From NCBI GenBank assembly GCA_938073845.1, contig CALJEO010000067.1:1-7817 (forward strand): a stretch of DNA of 7,817 nt. The letters are read 5' to 3'. The notes under the pieces are model-generated. The model saw nothing but the letters and a program-made list of their open reading frames with translations, was not told the origin of the DNA and made no database searches. This document shows positions 6,029 to 7,817 of this stretch, one piece after another (position 1 is the first letter of the stretch; every line of letters begins with the position of its first letter). The stretch is from an uncultured archaeon. GTDB taxonomy: Archaea > Korarchaeota > Korarchaeia > Korarchaeales > Korarchaeaceae. A program made the translations under genes and the position numbers.

Positions 6029-7220
6029 ACCTCCTCACAGCCCTCGAGGTCACCGCATATAAACCCCAGGCCCCTATGAACCCCCTAGCCTCCTCATCGG
6101 TCGGGTACCATCCCTCATCGTAACCCGCTATACTCACGTCATATAAAGCGTACTCCGACCTCCTTCCTACGACTCTCAAGCTCCCCTTGAAGAGCTTCAA
6201 CCTCACTTCTCCGCAAACATACTTATTCATGGATTCTATGAGCTTCTGAAGACCTTCCCTGAGGGGTTCTCCCCAGAGCCCCTCGTAAACGAGGTTAGTC
6301 CATTCCCTGTCAGCTAAGGACTTAAATTGAAGCTCTCTTCTCGTTAAGACTGTCTTCTCCAGGTCCATGTGAGCTTTTATTATCGTGACCGCGGCAGGAG
6401 CTTCATAAACTTCCCTGCTCTTGAACCCAACGATCCTGCTCTCCATATGGTCTATCCTCCCGACCCCATGCCTCCCGGCGATTGAGTTGAGCCTCAATAC
6501 GAGCTCGCTCAGATCCATGCCCTCCCCGTTCAGCGCTGCCGGAATTCCCTCATCGAACTCTATGGATAGGTACTCGGGCTCACTGGGAGCTGCCTCAGGT
6601 GAAACGGTCCATTCGAACGCATCCTCTGGGGGCTCGGTCCAGGGATCCTCCAGGGGCCCGCTCTCGATGCTCCTTCCCCAGATATTAGAATCTATCGAGT
6701 ACTTCTTATGGCTCTCTGAGATCTTAAGCCCTCTCGATTTAGCGTACTCGAGTTCCTGATGCCTGCTCCACCTCCATATCCTGGTGGGAGCTATCACCTT
6801 GAGTCCCGGATTTAGCGACTTCACGGTGATATCGAACCTGACCTGATCGTTTCCCTTGGAAGTGCAACCATGTGCCACAGCATCCGCACCCTCTTTCTCC
6901 GCTATCTCGACTAGCTTAGAGGCTATCAGGGGCCTGGAGAGGGCACTGGATATGGGATACTCTCCCTCGTACATGGCATTGGCGAGTATCGCTGGAGCCA
7001 CGTAACCCTGAGTGAACTCATCCACGAGGTCTAAGCTGTAGTGCTTGATGGCCCCGGCCTCATAAGCCCTTTCCTCTATCCTCTCTAACTCAACTCCCTG
7101 CCCAAGCTCAGCGGTGAAGGTCACAACCTCTACTCCATTCTCAGAGAACCACTTTATGGCCACTGTGGTATCGAGACCACCTGAATAGGCTAAAACGACC
7201 TTGGGGATCTTCTCACTCAA
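5982..7220 (-). CDS. argG: Argininosuccinate synthase
   Basis: ArgG joins citrulline and aspartate using ATP, giving argininosuccinate, AMP and pyrophosphate, in the cytoplasm. The 412-residue product is the usual length. The N-type ATP pyrophosphatase motif SGGLDT lies at 13-18, the family signature GCTSKGNDQVRFD at 118-130, and YSIDSNIWGRSIE at 174-186 followed by LEDPWTEPPED. The C-terminal oligomerisation part includes GRHGVGRIDHMESR and ends in a polar tail (RRYVQETGVRRSEGLVA). TTG 7220 is the start: an in-frame TGA lies upstream with no other candidate between, GGAG (7233-7230) sits nine bases before it, and the ATP motif falls where expected. Its last 47 bp also encode the start of argH. 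It follows the asparagine synthetase gene by 70 nt and probably has its own promoter in that gap. Confidence 0.96.
   Translation of the reverse strand: MSEKIPKVVLAYSGGLDTTVAIKWFSENGVEVVTFTAELGQGVELERIEERAYEAGAIKHYSLDLVDEFTQGYVAPAILANAMYEGEYPISSALSRPLIASKLVEIAEKEGADAVAHGCTSKGNDQVRFDITVKSLNPGLKVIAPTRIWRWSRHQELEYAKSRGLKISESHKKYSIDSNIWGRSIESGPLEDPWTEPPEDAFEWTVSPEAAPSEPEYLSIEFDEGIPAALNGEGMDLSELVLRLNSIAGRHGVGRIDHMESRIVGFKSREVYEAPAAVTIIKAHMDLEKTVLTRRELQFKSLADREWTNLVYEGLWGEPLREGLQKLIESMNKYVCGEVRLKLFKGSLRVVGRRSEYALYDVSIAGYDEGWYPTDEEARGFIGAWGLYAVTSRAVRRYVQETGVRRSEGLVA
6029..6036 (-). promoter_or_regulatory. Strong Shine-Dalgarno inside argG abutting the argH start
   Basis: On the minus strand GAGGAGGT is followed directly by the argH ATG at 6028. 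The match to the 16S 3' end is strong but the spacing (0-1 nt) is much shorter than usual. It supports coupling of argH translation to argG, or a slightly different start for argH. Confidence 0.5.
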
Positions 7221-7274
7221 AGTAGGAATCTCCGGTAACTCACCGTATCACCTGCACACCCTCAGCGTGATCCA

Positions 7275-7283
7275 CTTAAAAAG
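7275..7283 (-). promoter_or_regulatory. Likely argG promoter, also a T tract after the upstream gene
   Basis: On the minus strand CTTTTTAAG lies in the 70-nt gap between the asparagine synthetase stop and argG. As a TATA box it would start a transcript with a leader of about 30 nt holding GGAG before TTG 7220. Its run of five T may also end the upstream transcript. The leader contains GGTGA twice (7252-7248 and 7244-7240), which may be chance. Confidence 0.4.
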
Positions 7284-7290
7284 ATTCCGT

Positions 7291-7817
7291 TCAGGGGAGA
7301 TGGAGGCCCGGTACCCTGGGGAAGGGTCTCAAGAAGAGCACGTGCGGGGCATCGCATAAGTACTTGAGCAACCTCTCGAGCCCCATCCCGAATCCAGCTG
7401 ATGGCCTACCGAACCTCCTCATGAAATCGATGAACCACTCGTACTTCTCCGGATCTTCCCCCATCTCAAGGATCCTCTTCCTTATGCTATCTGCCTCATA
7501 CTCCCTGGCTCCTCCGGAAGCGATCTCTCCATGACCCTCTGGGGCGAGGAGGTCGAAGTCCATCAGCGTACCCCTCCTATCGGGATGCTCCCTGTAATAA
7601 AATCCCCTTGAGGATTTCGGGTACTCGTAAATGAAGAAAGGAGCTCTGAAGAGCTTGGATAGGAACCACTCCCATTCCCAGGGGATCTCACTCTCCAAGC
7701 TCAACCTCTTCTCGGGCCTGTCGATCCCGAAGTTCCTCCTAAGAGCCCCGAGAACCTTCTCATCCCTCGAATATTCCATGCAAAGCCTAACAGCCTCTCT
7801 ATACGTCATCCTCTCTA
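7291..7817 (-). CDS. Archaeal asparagine synthetase A, AsnRS-like class II synthetase fold (partial, 5' end off window)
   Basis: This is the C-terminal part of a class II aminoacyl-tRNA-synthetase-like catalytic domain. The frame is open past the right edge; the ATG at 7809 is internal, because (ER)MTYREAV matches the conserved (R)xxYxEA segment that lies mid-protein in this family. Numbered from that Met, the landmarks are FIYEYPKSSRGFYYRE (59-74), DFDLLAPEGHGEIASGGARE (84-103) and class II motif 3 SAGFGMGLERLL (137-148), which binds ATP, followed by the PFPRVPG end (162-168). The SGGxRE element and SRGFY pattern fit the archaeal enzyme that evolved from AsnRS and makes asparagine from aspartate, ammonia and ATP with release of AMP. 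A true asparaginyl-tRNA synthetase is the alternative; an N-terminal anticodon-binding domain, outside the window, would decide. It lies directly upstream of argG on the same strand, so three consecutive genes act in aspartate-dependent amidation or arginine synthesis. Confidence 0.78.
   Translation of the reverse strand, partial: ERMTYREAVRLCMEYSRDEKVLGALRRNFGIDRPEKRLSLESEIPWEWEWFLSKLFRAPFFIYEYPKSSRGFYYREHPDRRGTLMDFDLLAPEGHGEIASGGAREYEADSIRKRILEMGEDPEKYEWFIDFMRRFGRPSAGFGMGLERLLKYLCDAPHVLFLRPFPRVPGLHLP

Noticed and set aside
5262..6759. Plus-strand frames opposite argH (5262-5522) and argG (6421-6759)
   Set aside because: Both are antisense to conserved motif-bearing regions, with Ser/Pro-rich products and no start signals.
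1..7817. Mobile element, CRISPR array, defence island or tRNA gene
   Set aside because: No spaced repeats, no terminal inverted repeats with a transposase, no defence-type domains and no tRNA cloverleaf were seen; codon use is similar across all genes.

Overview
The window looks like a piece of chromosome from a thermophilic archaeon, probably of the TACK group. Arginine is written mostly as AGG/AGA and isoleucine often as ATA. Five genes start with GTG or TTG. Promoters look archaeal (A/T-rich TATA-like boxes roughly 30 nt before start codons, very short leaders). There is an Elp3-type tRNA modification enzyme, an aminoacyl-tRNA-synthetase-like asparagine synthetase, and an argininosuccinate lyase that resembles crenarchaeal versions as I remember them. 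A korarchaeote is my best guess, but only a guess.

Left part (1-406): the start of a minus-strand gene runs off the left edge. It encodes two membrane helices of the kind found in NarI/HdrD-type (heterodisulfide-reductase-like) membrane electron carriers. It faces, across a short divergent promoter holding a perfect 8-bp inverted repeat, a plus-strand DAO-family FAD oxidoreductase (407-1675). The pairing suggests that the flavoenzyme may pass electrons to the membrane Fe-S/heme protein.

Middle (1676-3162): two plus-strand genes, each behind its own promoter with the same nine bases, AAAGTTTAT. The first encodes a membrane-anchored extracytoplasmic protein with six N-glycosylation sequons. 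The second encodes a 189-residue, cysteine-free protein that I do not recognise. Its 3' end overlaps the convergent elp3 gene by 12 bp.

Right part (3151-7817): four minus-strand genes, in transcription order an asparagine synthetase of the AsnRS-like type (5' end cut by the right edge), argG, argH and elp3. argG and argH overlap by 47 bp and convert citrulline plus aspartate to arginine plus fumarate. The asparagine synthetase also activates aspartate with ATP, so the first three genes form an aspartate-consuming amino-acid cluster. Elp3 is short at its N terminus compared with most archaeal homologues.

I found no tRNA, rRNA, CRISPR array, insertion sequence or phage gene. No new multi-gene system stands out. 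The best candidates for new biology are the flavoprotein/HdrD-like pair with its palindromic promoter, the two uncharacterised proteins with a shared promoter motif, and the shortened Elp3.
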